A program made the translations under genes and the position numbers. Positions 23,433 through 34,548 of a stretch of 64,000 nucleotides of DNA are shown one piece after another; position 1 is the stretch's first letter; each line of letters starts with the position of its first letter. Origin of the DNA: Myotis daubentonii (taxonomy: Eukaryota > Chordata > Mammalia > Chiroptera > Vespertilionidae); assembly GCF_963259705.1 (NCBI RefSeq), contig NC_081844.1, positions 43,031,341-43,095,340 of the forward strand. Direction: 5' to 3'. Below the pieces are notes generated by a model. That model saw only the letters and a list, made by a program, of their open reading frames with translations, had not been told where the DNA came from and did not search any database.

Positions 23433-24461
23433 TCTGACTTGTTTTCTTAACAGGGGGGAAAAAACCGATTTTCCTGGTCTTAGAAAAGTTAATTAGTGGA
23501 AAAGACACAGAGCTGAGTCTTACCCCTTGTGGGTTACAAATTTTACCATGTACGAAATGGCCAGTCGCTCTCAGCTGGAGGAGCACTGTCAGGCCAGTCA
23601 AGGGGACAGGTCACAAGAGAGCATGAATATACAAAAATTAATTCACACTCAGCGATTTCATCCTGGGATTCCATGAGAAAGCTTGCGTGTTAAGCAAGAG
23701 GAAGGTTTATTAAATGGTATGTCTGCTGTGCCAATTTCACTTACTGAAAAACGAGTTATAAACAGACATATCTGTCATCCCAGGAGATGTCTAGATCTCA
23801 AAGCCCCTGGTAGATTGGCAGAAATGTTCTGCATTTCGAATGTTGGGTTTAAGTGGAAAAGACTCTCAGGAGAAGGTACCCTCTGCATTTCTCCTTAATC
23901 ACGGCGAGTATCCTTTTTTGAAATTTGAGGTATTTCCTAAGACTTCGAGCAGTATTGCAGCAATAGCGTGCAGCCTGGTAGGAAGGAAACCATGCTTTTC
24001 ATGGCGTGGATTTATAGGTAATAAATGCTGCCACTATAGTAGAAAATGAAATCTTTTTCTATGAATTGATAATTTTTAATCTTTTATGCCAAATGAAGTA
24101 TGAGCATATTGTCTCATACATTTCACAAGGAACTATTAAAATGTTAAATATCTAATCTTAGGAACAAATTGTTATTACATCTACCTGATTCAGACATTAG
24201 TCTATTATTAGTAGTAAGGGTTTTTTCCAACTAATTTTTGGAAGGGGGGAGGATGAAACTCTTAGTCTTGTATCTTCTTTACAGTGGCAGGAGAGCTTTT
24301 TAAACAAGTGATTCATAATCCCTGATCCTCTGTACTGGCTGAGAGGTGTTTAACTGTAAGATGTCACAGGGTGCCCAGGTCATTAAAGGCCAAATATAGC
24401 CCATAGCCAACTTATAAACAGATTACATTCCAAAAATGTGTTACCCTATTTTTTATGTTAC

Positions 24462-24463
<2 letters not shown>

Positions 24464-24507
<44 letters not shown>
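24464..24507. repeat. (CA)n microsatellite
   Basis: A perfect CA run of about 22 units. Confidence 0.95.
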
Positions 24508-24508
<1 letters not shown>

Positions 24509-24531
24509 ACTGTTTAAAGATACAAAATTAG

Positions 24532-24640
24532 CCTCGCTGGTGTGTCTCAGTGGTTGAAGGATGACAGTGATTAAAGGTCAACCTATCAAACAGGAGGTCA
24601 TGGTTCGATTCCGGGGCAGGGCACATACCTGGGTTATGGC
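24532..24640 (+). mobile_element. Truncated Ves SINE
   Basis: Only the tRNA-like half is present (cctcgctggtgtgtctcagt to gggcacatacctgggtt), with a small insertion. The 3' tail is missing, so it was either cut short or broken later. Confidence 0.75.
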
Positions 24641-25831
24641 AGGAGTTCTGAGCCTCAGGATGAGGGGTAGGATATGGCCAACACCGTCATAGCAACAGAA
24701 AAGAACTCCAGCATCTCAGAAACAGGCCTTTGGATCCTTGCACGTTGTTAAGGGATGGAGGCACAGCATGTTTTCTCACTCGAGAAACACTCACTGAGGA
24801 TTTGTTATCTCTGTCTGCCAAGCCCGGTGCCGGCAGCACAGAGATGAGTCAGTAAGGCCATTGGACTTCCCAGTCTCACAAATCACAACAGTAGCTGCCA
24901 ATTACGAGCTTCTGTGGTGCTCCCGGCACAGGAAAGGCAGCGCACCTAAACTATTTCTATTTACAAGGCTGTCTCACAGGTCCATATATTAAGGCCTGGA
25001 GACCTTATGTAATTTATACTAAGTCAATTAACTAGTACAGGTATCTCTTCTTACAGATCAACTGCAGAACAATAAATACACAATTTGTGAGCGAAATTCC
25101 ATTCCCCAAGAGGTGTTTTTTTTAAATTCTTAATTCCATCTTCCCCTTTAGACATAATCTTCTAAGCATTGACTTCTGGCATTTTTAAATAGATTCTTTA
25201 ATGTTTTTCTTCAAAGCTGTACCCACAGTTGACTGGTTTAATTCCAGTGAACATCCACCTGAGACGAAAGACTCACTCCTTTTCATCTTTATCTTAATTT
25301 TATTGGATTCTGACACCTAAGTTATTTTTTTTCAATCACTAGTATCAGCACTTTCACCTTTCTACTTTCTACTCATTGCCATAAAAATAAGGTAAAATGC
25401 TTAAATAATTGTACACACACTGCCTTGTGCAGATGGTGAGGCTGCTGAAATTGGTAACACTGTTGACTGGCGGGCGCGTGCCTAGCAGCAGCTGGGCCTG
25501 TTTCATCACCAGCTGGTGCACCTGCGTCTGTGTCCAGTACACAGAAAGGCTGTCCACAGAGGTTCATGGGTAGGGTTGAGAGTGGTTGACTGGAAATCAG
25601 ATTTACAAAGAAACAATTATGAGTTGGGGGATAGTAAGTGGTATTTGCCCAAAGGATCCAGAAATGCCCGAAGTCTGTCCTTCGGTCACTTTTTTATTTT
25701 GGGAGGTATGTGAGGGGGATGCACACATAAGGGACAGTTGGAAAGAAAATGAACCCTTCATTGTCCATTGACCTTGTAGCTAAAACTCCAGTGCAAAGCA
25801 CTTTACAGGTAAGTCTTTGCCCCAGTTTAAA

Positions 25832-26412
25832 CCCCTCTGTTCATTGCAGTGTCACTTATAATAGCTAAGATTTGGAAGCAGCTCAGGTGTCCATAAGTAG
25901 ATGAATAAAAAGCTGTGGTACATTTACACAATGGAATACTACTTGGCCATAAAAAAGAAGGAAATCTTATCTTTTGTGATAGCATGGATGGGCCTGGAGA
26001 GCGTTATACTAAGTGAAATAAGTCTGTCAGACAAGTAGCATGTGATTTCACTTACATGTGGACTCTAATGAACAAAATAAACTAACAAACAAAATAGAAA
26101 CAGACTCACAGATAAAGAGAATAGACTGACAGCTGTCAGAGGGGCCGGGTTGAAGGGGCAGGGTGGAAAAGGTGAAGGGATAAGCAAACAAATCCACCGT
26201 CCTCATGGACACAGACAACAGTGATTAGCAGAGGGGAAAGGGGGGCGGGTCGAAGAGGGTAAAGGGGGGAAAATGGTGATGGAAGGGAAACTGACTTTGG
26301 ATGGGTACACACAATACAATATACAGATGATGTATTATAGAATTGTACACCTGAAACCGATATAATTTTATTAACCAATGTCACCCCAATAAATTCAATA
26401 AAAAAAATTTTA
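25832..26412 (+). mobile_element. L1 3' end (sense), with A-rich tail
   Basis: The segments gaataaaaagctgtggtaca, acaatggaatactacttggc and tgatagcatggatgggcctg are typical L1 3' sequence. They are followed by a G-rich 3' UTR stretch (26220-26270) and the tail ccaataaattcaataaaaaa. The copy is 5' truncated, as most L1 insertions are. Confidence 0.85.
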
Positions 26413-26618
26413 AGAAAAATTTCTTTTAATGGGGGCTAGAATTAAAGTCTGAAACTTTAATTCTAACAGGGAAGAGATATCATTTCAGGGAAGAGATATC
26501 ATTTCAGTACTTAACTGTAAGTGTCAGGATTTTGATACTGGGTCTTATTTCAGTGTCAATCCTGATGACATTGCCTGATGAGAATAACTTCCTTACTGAA
26601 GTTTGGACAGGTGATTTT

Positions 26619-26870
26619 TTTTTTCAATCTTCACCTGAGGATATTTTTTTCATTGATTTATAAAGTGGAAGGAAGGGAGCGAAGGGGGAGGAGAGAGAGA
26701 GAGAGAAACATCCATGTGAGAGAGACACATCAATTGGTTACCTCCTACACGCACCCTGACTGGGGACGGGATCAACCTGCATTCCAAGTATTCAATTCCT
26801 TGACTGGGAATTGAACCCATGACCTTTCACATGGGCTGACGTTCTAACCACTGAGCACACGGGCCAGGGC
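26619..26870 (-). mobile_element. Ves SINE (reverse) with target duplication
   Basis: A reverse Ves copy with a head ending ccactgagcacacgggccag. The duplication tggacaggtgatttt (26604-26618) and tggacaagtgatttt (26871-26885) differs at one base. A short internal duplication near attcaattcc expands the copy slightly. Confidence 0.88.
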
Positions 26871-29800
26871 TGGACAAGTGATTTTACTGGTTGCTATATA
26901 CATTAAACCCAAAGCAAAAGAACAACAACTAAAAAGACATAGTGGACCTTGCAGTCTGTCCTTGGCCAAATCCAGATCGTTTAAACACTGTCTGGGCTAG
27001 TTTCATGAAAGGGCAAAAGGAGGAGCAAAAGAAGGGGTCTCACACCCAGTAACTGAACTTTTCACGCACGGTGTCCAGTAGCAGATGTGGCTGGTCAGTG
27101 GCCTGCAATCCAGTCTGAGAGAGAGCACTTCTTTTCTGGTGCTCACTCTAGCAAAGGGGAGGCATCAAGGACTGCCTTAGATGGCTGAGCCTGGGTTAGA
27201 GTCTACGTTTTTCTGCCCCCAACAACTATTCTTCTACCATGTAAAACTTCATCTTCTTTCAAGATCAGAGGGTCGGGGGAGGGAACCTGGACACTCAAAA
27301 TATGACCAGTTTACAGTAGCTGACCACTAAGGCCTGTATTTGAGCTAAGTGTTGTTCAGAAGTAGTCATTCTCGCCTCAGACCATTACCACGTACTGGTA
27401 AACAGAAGGTCTGAATCTACAGAAACAGGAAGCTCAGTTTTAATGCATGGCAGAATAACATCGCGTGTTCTACATCAGTATTTCTGTGGCCTGGGCCATA
27501 GCTATGGACAACTTTACCTTAATCACACAGACTTGCTGAGTTTCCATGAAACTACAAGGGATGAACACTTGTGAGGCCCCAATTCAATTACCCATGCAGT
27601 AGCTGGTGACATGGCATTTCACTGTGGTGTCTGTCTGGTTCTGTACAATGGTACATTGACGACGTATTATGAGCAGAGTGTCACCTGTGCTCCTAGCAGG
27701 GCCATGGACGCGTTTGTTTTTTCCTGCCTGTGGAGAGTGCGTGTTGGCCTCTGCAGCCACGCTGGCCCGGGCTGTGAGAACACGGGCGGGTCTCCGGGTC
27801 AGCTCTGGGTGAGTGAAAGGCTGTGGTTTGCGCTGTGGAAATTTCAGGTCTTGCAGGATAGCAAACTGCCCGAAGCGTAACCTACAGTGGATTACCTTTT
27901 GAACTTCCACATCGCCAGATTATTTCAGTTGAGGTTGTTTATAAAGCAACCCACAGAACGTCCTAGTGTGTCACAGCCCGGGACTCACCAGAGCCCTATC
28001 ATTTTACCAGCCCCGCAGGGCTGAGCAACATCTAGGAATCTGATTTTAATCAGACTCTCCCTCTTGGCCTTTGTCTGTGTGCTTCTATACCCACGAATAC
28101 ACATGCACTCACATATGCATATTTCCCCAAAGATGGGTAACCCACCATTGGGAAAAATCTTGTCCGATTTTTTATTTTTTTTTTTAAGACTGTTTCAAGC
28201 ACAACCTTTGGGGTCTTTTAGAATATTCTCTTTTATCCACATTTTCAATGCCTACTGTTTACTCTTTGTAAAAGGAACATGCATGAAACATTTGTGTACT
28301 GTATACACTGCAAGAGGTGACCTATTTTTACATTTTGTTAACAAAATGTGATGTATATTTTGATCAGACCTGTCGATGTCCTTGCCTTCTTCTTCTTAGG
28401 ACCGATTTAATACCGCCTCTGTTTTAATAAGTTAAAATATAACAGGCGATGTTCGTTTCCTTTCCTCTTGAAGATGGGGCTCTGCGGAGAGAGGAATGGA
28501 GCCTTTTGGTTCTGTGCCTTTGGTCTGTGCTCGGGAATTCCTAGGAGCGGTGACTGCGGGGCTCCTGTCACGCACGTGCCCTTTGTCTCCTGTCTCGCCA
28601 CAGCCACGCTGTTTTGGGTTTAGGAAGGTTTAAATGGAAACCAGCTCAGTGGTAATTCTATAATCTCCGGTGGTATATTAGTCGCGGTACAGTCTGGACT
28701 TGTTACCTCACCTGTGGAGCCGCCGGTGTGTCATTGCCCACGAACTAACGGCCCAGGTCACGTTTGCTGAGCGTTTTGCCAAGGATTAGCGTTCCTTCTC
28801 TCCACTGTGTCACTGGGAGGAGACCAAATGGAACGAAGGCTTGTCCTTCTCCTGGTTAAAGGGTTTGAAGGCTCTGAGCCCAAGTCTGTGCCAAGTCCAA
28901 AGCTGTGACAAATCTGAATGCTGCCCTCGTTCCTATGGGGAGCGTGAAGAACGTCCTGGAAGCTCTGGCTTTCTGAGCTGCCCTTGGCCTCGTCCGGGTG
29001 AGCATTGTGTAAGCAGCTCCGCGCCCCATGTATTTCTGCACTGGCTGTTCTGCACCACCTTCAGCTGCTGTGTGAGGGGAAATCCTTCCAGAAAGTCACT
29101 TTAGCAAAAAACAAACAAACAAACAAAAAACTAAATAAGAGTGTGTGAGACAGTTGCAACATGCATGTCTAGAAATTGAAAAATGGTTCCACTCCGTTTA
29201 TTATGTTTGTGGAGCTATGTACTTGAATAGGCAGATGCAGTTAGTGTTGTTGATGAGATTCAAGTTTTTATTTCAAAAAAATAGACATGAAATGACTGTT
29301 AGGATCTATGTTTAGAAGTCATTGGATTTTTCTTATTAATATGCTGATGTGTCTCAGCCATCTATGCTTTCATAGGTGTATTCTTTACTCCTCCTCTCTC
29401 CTTGGATTCAGTTTTTACATCTAGTGGTTCAAAGATTTGGGGAGGGTGGGGAGGGGTGGGGGTTCAGTCGGGTCTTTCTGTGCCTGTGTTCCCAGGAGTT
29501 TCAGTATACAGACCCTAAAGAATTTTCTGGGGTGTGTGGATCAGAAGGTAACAATTGCTCCATTGATTTCCAAAAGGCATGGAATCCTGTAGGCAGAACC
29601 CCATTAGTCTGTGCCCATAAAAGAACCAGCAGCTTTTCACTGGTGTACTTGTTAAAGATTACCAGCCTTGATAGTCCTAAATTTCAAACGCTGGCAGAGT
29701 TAAGAAAAGAATAAGCGAAAGTAGCAACAACAGCCCAGTGATTGTGGCTTGCTATTGTTTGGGCTTTGTGGAGACCAGGCATCAAAGGAAATTTTCTTCT

Positions 29801-30321
29801 GAAGGCATGGCTTGCGATATAGTGCAGCCCTATTGTTTTGCATTGTGTTTAAGTTTCAAGTTACAGAAACAATCACAAATTAATTCCCAGCAAGCAGTGT
29901 GACATTATAGCTGCCCCTTTGAAACGCATTTGGATTCTTGGCCAAGTCTTATACTTAAAAGTCTTATTCATCTTAAAATTACACACAATTGTTTCGTGGG
30001 GTGTTTTGTTTTGTTTTTTCTTTCTTTCCCTCCTCCCAAGCAGGATTACTTACCTGTTCGCTGGAAAAAATTGCCATGGCTTTAAGATCTTAAAGGAGAA
30101 CAAGACGGGAGTCTTGTGGTGGTGGTGGTGGTTGGGGGCTGTTTGTTTGTTTATTTTGTTTTAAGGACACTTTCATCTTAGGTAGCTTGCTGGTTCTGTT
30201 CTGTTTGGATTCCATTGAAGTCTTTTCCCAGGGATTTCTGATTCCTTTTCCTTCCCACCTCCCATAAAAGATGTAAATAAACATTGTGTTCCTTATTGTC
30301 CCCCTCTCTTTCTTATACCAG

Positions 30322-30470
30322 ACTATGAACCCTCCTCTGCCCCCGCCCCCTCTCCTGGTCTCCACACCGCCTGGCGCTGCTGCTGCTGCTGCTGCTGGAA
30401 CAGGACCCAGGCCCACAGCGGGGCCCGCTGACCAGATTGCACATTTACGACCTCAGACTCGCCCCGGCGT
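30322..30470 (+). CDS. SH3RF1: SH3RF1 exon: polyproline and polyalanine linker before SH3-3
   Basis: This exon of 149 nt runs from phase 0 to an open codon with two bases (gt), closed by the g that starts the next exon to give Val. The acceptor is ttataccag and the donor a consensus gtaagt. The protein begins [12 protein letters not shown] and then has a run of seven alanines encoded by seven uninterrupted GCT codons (30376-30396). It ends [13 protein letters not shown]. The polyproline stretch is a plausible SH3 or WW ligand. Compared with human from memory, about six residues are missing just before the alanine run. The pure GCT tract is a coding microsatellite, so its length may vary between individuals and species. 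Confidence 0.93.
30376..30396 (+). repeat. SH3RF1: Coding (GCT)7 polyalanine tract in SH3RF1
   Basis: Seven identical GCT codons in a row lie in frame and encode Ala7. The matching human run is also alanine-rich but differs in length and is broken by a threonine (from memory). Confidence 0.95.
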
Positions 30471-31382
30471 GTAAGTGAGGGTGTCATTTATTGCTGCTTA
30501 AACGTGCATTTCAAACTCAGCCCAAAGAGCAGAGGCAGAGAAACACCTTTCTGATATGAGCTGCTGACAGGCTTATGGCTTCCAAAGTGGTTTGTGTTCT
30601 GCAAACTTCTACCCAGTCATGCATATAATGAGGAGACTGCTGAAACAAAATGGGCCCAATACAAGCGCTCGCTAGGCAGCCGCCCTGCTGAGGGAAGGCC
30701 TTTCAGAGTTTAGGGAGACGGCTGTTTGCTTCTTCGTAATATTATATGTGTACGGAGCTGCCTTTTTGTCTCATTTTCGTTCCTTGCATTGGGATACTAA
30801 GGAATGAAAAGGTATTCCATACAAACCAGGTCTACTCGTAGTACACATGTGAAAAGCTGGAAGTCCCTAGTATCCAGAAAAGTTAGTTATCTCATTCAGA
30901 GTTTATCCGTGGCAGAATACAGCTAGGTTTTCGTGGATCTTATATTGTGTGAGCGTATACGTGGAACAGGTTAGCCCTGGGAAGAACAACTGGTTAGCGT
31001 AGCCTGCCTGGTTTCCATTATGGTGGTGGCACAGTCACCTTGCGTGGTGGGGCTCTTCTGTACGCTCTGTGATCTGGACTTTTATTTCCCTTTGACTTTT
31101 TCCAACTCAGTCTTGTTCCTGGCTGAGCACACAAAAGCAGGTGCAGCCCAAGCCTCTGGGTTCAGCCTGTGTGCGGAAGGCAGCATGTTGTGCCTCCCGG
31201 TGGGGTTTCACACCATATGCCCACATTTGGGGCTACTCTCCAAGCCTAACAAGTGCCATTTGAAGAGCTCAATTTTCCCAGTGGGTGCCTAATCCCCGGC
31301 AGCAGGTTAGGCACTCTGGGAAGCCTGCCTTAATTCTTTCACACCCGGCAAATACCATTTGGTGGGGTGGTCACCTTCACAC

Positions 31383-31412
31383 GGGGGGGCTGGGGCCGGG
31401 GGAGGGGGGGGG
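31383..31412 (+). other. G-quadruplex-prone cluster 1 in intron before SH3-3
   Basis: Runs of 7, 4, 5 and 9 G are separated by loops of two to five bases, which satisfies the usual G4 sequence rule on the coding strand. Confidence 0.75.
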
Positions 31413-31470
31413 TAGACCAGGTTGGCAGTTCTTAATCAAGAAGGCTTCTGCCTTTTCTTTCTTTTTCTTT

Positions 31471-31491
31471 GGGGGCGGGGCGGGGGGGGGG
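31471..31491 (+). other. G-quadruplex-prone cluster 2 in intron before SH3-3
   Basis: G runs of 5, 4 and 10 are separated by single C bases. The T-rich tract just upstream and the exon about 190 bp downstream place it in the splice-proximal intron. Confidence 0.75.
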
Positions 31492-31682
31492 TGCTCTGCC
31501 TTTTCAATGTCGATGGCAAAAGCTTTCAGCGGACAAGTACCAATACTGCTTACAGATGAAAGGACTGTACTTTCTGTTTTCATTTGTGCAAGATATTCAA
31601 GACTTTATACCATGGACGAGCTTTGAACATCTTGGGTTTTGGTGGTTACTCAGCCCGAAATCAGATATTCTTTCTATTCCAG

Positions 31683-31853
31683 GTATGTTGCTATATATCC
31701 ATATACTCCCCGGAAAGAGGATGAGCTGGAGCTGAGGAAAGGGGAGATGTTTTTAGTGTTTGAACGTTGCCAGGATGGCTGGTTCAAAGGGACATCGATG
31801 CATACCAGCAAGATCGGGGTTTTCCCTGGTAATTATGTGGCACCCGTCACAAG
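31683..31853 (+). CDS. SH3RF1: SH3RF1 exon: SH3 domain 3
   Basis: This exon of 171 nt carries essentially all of SH3 domain 3. It starts with the third base of a Val codon and reads [20 protein letters not shown], the ALYDY-type strand and RT loop. Next come [11 protein letters not shown] (the n-Src loop with the conserved Trp) and [12 protein letters not shown] (the 3-10 helix with the conserved PxxY surface). The domain looks intact. In the human protein this region overlaps the reported AKT2-interacting segment. The donor is gtatgg, the weakest of the seven here. The exon is phase 2 at both ends and a multiple of three, so skipping would remove the whole domain in frame. Intron read-through would add nine residues and stop at 31879-31881. 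Confidence 0.97.
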
Positions 31854-32204
31854 GTATGGCTTTGAACAAGTGGTTTACTAAGTTCCAAACAGAGAAGCTT
31901 TGTTCTTCTCCGTGGCTCTCAGCCTGTCCAGATTCCTTCTCACATTATAATTGCCTGTTACACAGCCAACATTTTAAAAAAAGTCCGTATCTGTGCTTGC
32001 TGAGATCCCTTCTAACTCTAAAATGCTTGGCTTACTTTTCACATGGCTATATGTGAAATTGTAGGTTTCTACAAATAAATGTACTGGGTTTTAAGTTATT
32101 TGCTTTGAGTAACATGTAAAAGACCATTTTCAGTATTTTTTTCTGCTGGAAAGAGCATAATGTTTCATCTAAACAAAAGCTATATTATTAATACTTCCAT
32201 GTTT

Positions 32205-32400
32205 CTATAATGCTTGCTATGTGCCAGGCAGGCAGATTTCTAAATGGGTTGCACACGTTCACACCAAGTCCTTGAACAACTCGTTGTGGTAGTTTCTGTT
32301 ATTATCCCCTCTTGATAGATGAGGAAATGGAGGTACAAAGAGATTAAATAACTGGTCTGAGATCACATAGTGAAGAAGTGCTCAAACCCAGGTGGTCCGA
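32205..32400 (+). repeat. MIR-like relic
   Basis: The layout is atgcttgctatgtgccaggc, attatcccctcttgatagat, gaggaaatggaggtacaaag and then ctcaaacccaggtggtccg, as in MIR-family elements. Confidence 0.6.
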
Positions 32401-33161
32401 CTCTGTGTTCTAATAGCTTGATTACCTTTGAATTCTGGCAATTAATTTCTGTAATACAGTCAGAAATAAAATTCCTTAGCTATGGCATAGATCCTCTATT
32501 CTTCTTAACTAAAGGTGATTTTGCTCCCCTGGGGGAATTAGGCAGTGTGTGGACACACATTTGATTGGCACTGGGGCGGGGGCGGGAAGAGAGGCTGTTG
32601 TTGGCACCTGGTGCGCTGAAGCTAAGGATGCTGCCGAAGGTGCTGCAGTACACAGGGCCCCTCCCACAGAAGGGAATTAGCCGGCCCCAGATGTCACTGA
32701 GGTCTAGAAGGCCTGTTACAGGGTAATGGGAAGTCAGGGCTGTTAGATATACAAAATGTTCTTTATTTCATTTCGAGATAAGCCCACCTTCTGGTCACTG
32801 AGGAAAGTAGCCTCGGAGACTGAATGGAATGCCCTTAATGGCATCGACATTCAGGGAGCCTCAGTTTCTGGCCACCGGGCTCTTAAATAGCCCAGGTTTA
32901 ACTGTGATAAATCATTCCTTAAACTCTCTGATTCTGAATAAAAGGTTTAATGAATTGACATGTTTGTCAGCTGTTGGCCTTGACTTATAGGTTGGCCAGC
33001 AGCCTAATCAAGTATAAATTACTGTTGTTGCAGATGGTGACAGGGTGCTAGCTTTCATTTGACTTGCAGATTTTTAATCGATATAAACCTTGTTTTCTGT
33101 ATATGTTAAAATCTACATTCAGGATCCAGAAGGTAGATCCAGATAGGCCCTTCCTGGTCGG

Positions 33162-33163
<2 letters not shown>

Positions 33164-33208
<45 letters not shown>
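33164..33208. repeat. (CA)n microsatellite
   Basis: A perfect CA run of about 22 units followed by caacaacaacaa. Confidence 0.95.
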
Positions 33209-33211
<3 letters not shown>

Positions 33212-34288
33212 CAACAACAACAAACCACAGAAACAACTAGGGGAAGTAAAATAAACCAAAACCAAAATATTAAGTTAATAAAGGAAAACATTTTCATAAG
33301 ACTCAAAAACAAATTATTTAAAGTCTCTGGAGAGTTGCTTACTTAGAGCTAATTCTTTGTTACTCCTCATGGTACATAATAAGGACATTCAAGTTAATGA
33401 AGTAGTCTACTTAGTAGAAAGTTACTATAAATAGGATTGATGTTTAAATGAATTTAGAATGTTAAAAAAGCATTACACAAAACTATGCCAAACCTAATTT
33501 AATTAAATTCAACCACTAAGTATTTGTTTAGAGCTGGCAGTACCACTATAACTACAAATCCTGGAGAAATGGAAAAGAACCATTGCACACTGGCCCCGTC
33601 TTCAAGGAGCTTTGACTGAGTCAGGAATATTTAATAAGGAATTATCTAAAAAACAATACACTCATTTTTGTAATCAGGGTCATAGGACAGAGAAATCCAC
33701 ATGAAAGATAATCATAAAGTCTTCAGCCTGAGCCTTAGGCAAGGCTTCTTGAAATGATGGGATTTCTGCTGGATCTTGAAACAAATGATATTAGGGTCAG
33801 TCAAGAGAAGCTGGGGAGGACAGTCCGAGAGTGTGTGTATATGTGTATGTGCACCCACATACATGTACACAAGCCCTTGGGTGACGTGGGGCTGGGGGCA
33901 AATAGGAGAAGGGCAGAAAACATGGGCAGGGCCATGGACATATGATTGTAAGGTAACAAGCCTGGCTTCTTGGATAGCAGAAGTAGGAGAATCCAGGGCC
34001 TCAAGTCAGTGGAGGGGTTCGGCCTTGGTGTGGGAAGCTGAGCCTGGTAACTGGATGTTCTTGAGCAGAAAATACAATACATGATTTTCTGTGACTCAGA
34101 ATACATTGCAAGACCTTTCTCTGCCTCAGGGCCATTGTGAATTTGAATTTGCTATTTTTACATTTTGTAAAAATAATCCCATTCATTTTTTTAAATGTTG
34201 TAAAGCTTTGAGTCTTTTTATCCCCTTTTAATTGTTCTGTCCCCCACTTCGCTAATGGATGGGGCTGTCTGTTTTTCTGTCTTGGCAG

Positions 34289-34548
34289 GGCGATGACAAA
34301 TGCGTCCCAAGCTAAAGTTCCTGTGTCTACAGCTGGTCAGACAAGTCGGGGGGTGACCATGGTCAGTCCCTCCACTGCGGGAGGGCCTGCCCAGAAGCTC
34401 CAGGGAAATGGTATGGCCGGGAGTCCCAATGTGGTCCCCACAGCAGTGGTGTCAGCAGCTCACATGCACACGAGTCCTCAGGCTAAGGTCTTGTTGAACA
34501 TGACGGGGCAGATGACAGTCAACCAGGCCCGCAATGCTGTGAGGACAG
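34289..34548 (+). CDS. SH3RF1: SH3RF1 exon: Ser/Thr-rich linker after SH3-3
   Basis: The exon is 260 nt, of which the first base closes an Arg codon. The reading continues [20 protein letters not shown], then [13 protein letters not shown], and ends [13 protein letters not shown], leaving one open base. The donor is gtaagg. The segment matches the POSH linker following SH3 domain 3 and is low in hydrophobic residues, so it is probably disordered. It has many Ser-Pro and Thr-Pro pairs that could be kinase targets; I infer this only from sequence. Reading through the donor gives a short unrelated tail ending at 34616, which is not used because the next exon continues the known protein in frame. 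Confidence 0.94.

Larger units (their letters stand above)
20791..30321 (+). other. SH3RF1: SH3RF1 intron (9.5 kb)
   Basis: No coding exon is seen. The intron contains Ves SINEs at 21.1, 22.6, 23.2, 24.5 (truncated) and 26.6 kb, a MIR-like relic at 21.9-22.1 kb, a 27-C run at 23.1 kb, a CA repeat at 24.46 kb and a sense L1 3' end at 25.8-26.4 kb. From 26.9 to 30.3 kb the sequence is largely unique, with somewhat higher GC near 28.5-29.1 kb but no CpG island, and nothing else that I can name. Confidence 0.85.
30471..31682 (+). other. SH3RF1: SH3RF1 intron (1.2 kb) with G-rich clusters
   Basis: A short intron without a recognisable transposon. It carries two G-run clusters at 31383-31412 and 31471-31491, described separately. 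The acceptor is a T-rich tract ending ctattccag. The open frames here are not supported as exons. Confidence 0.85.
31854..34288 (+). other. SH3RF1: SH3RF1 intron (2.4 kb)
   Basis: The intron contains a MIR-like relic at about 32.2-32.4 kb, a CA microsatellite at 33164-33208 and probable old L2/L3-type sequence at 33.6-34.1 kb. No exon or RNA gene is seen. The acceptor is tcttggcag. Confidence 0.82.

Noticed and set aside
24464..24507. CRISPR-like array among regular short repeats
   Set aside because: It is a plain CA microsatellite in a mammalian genome, without spacers or cas genes.
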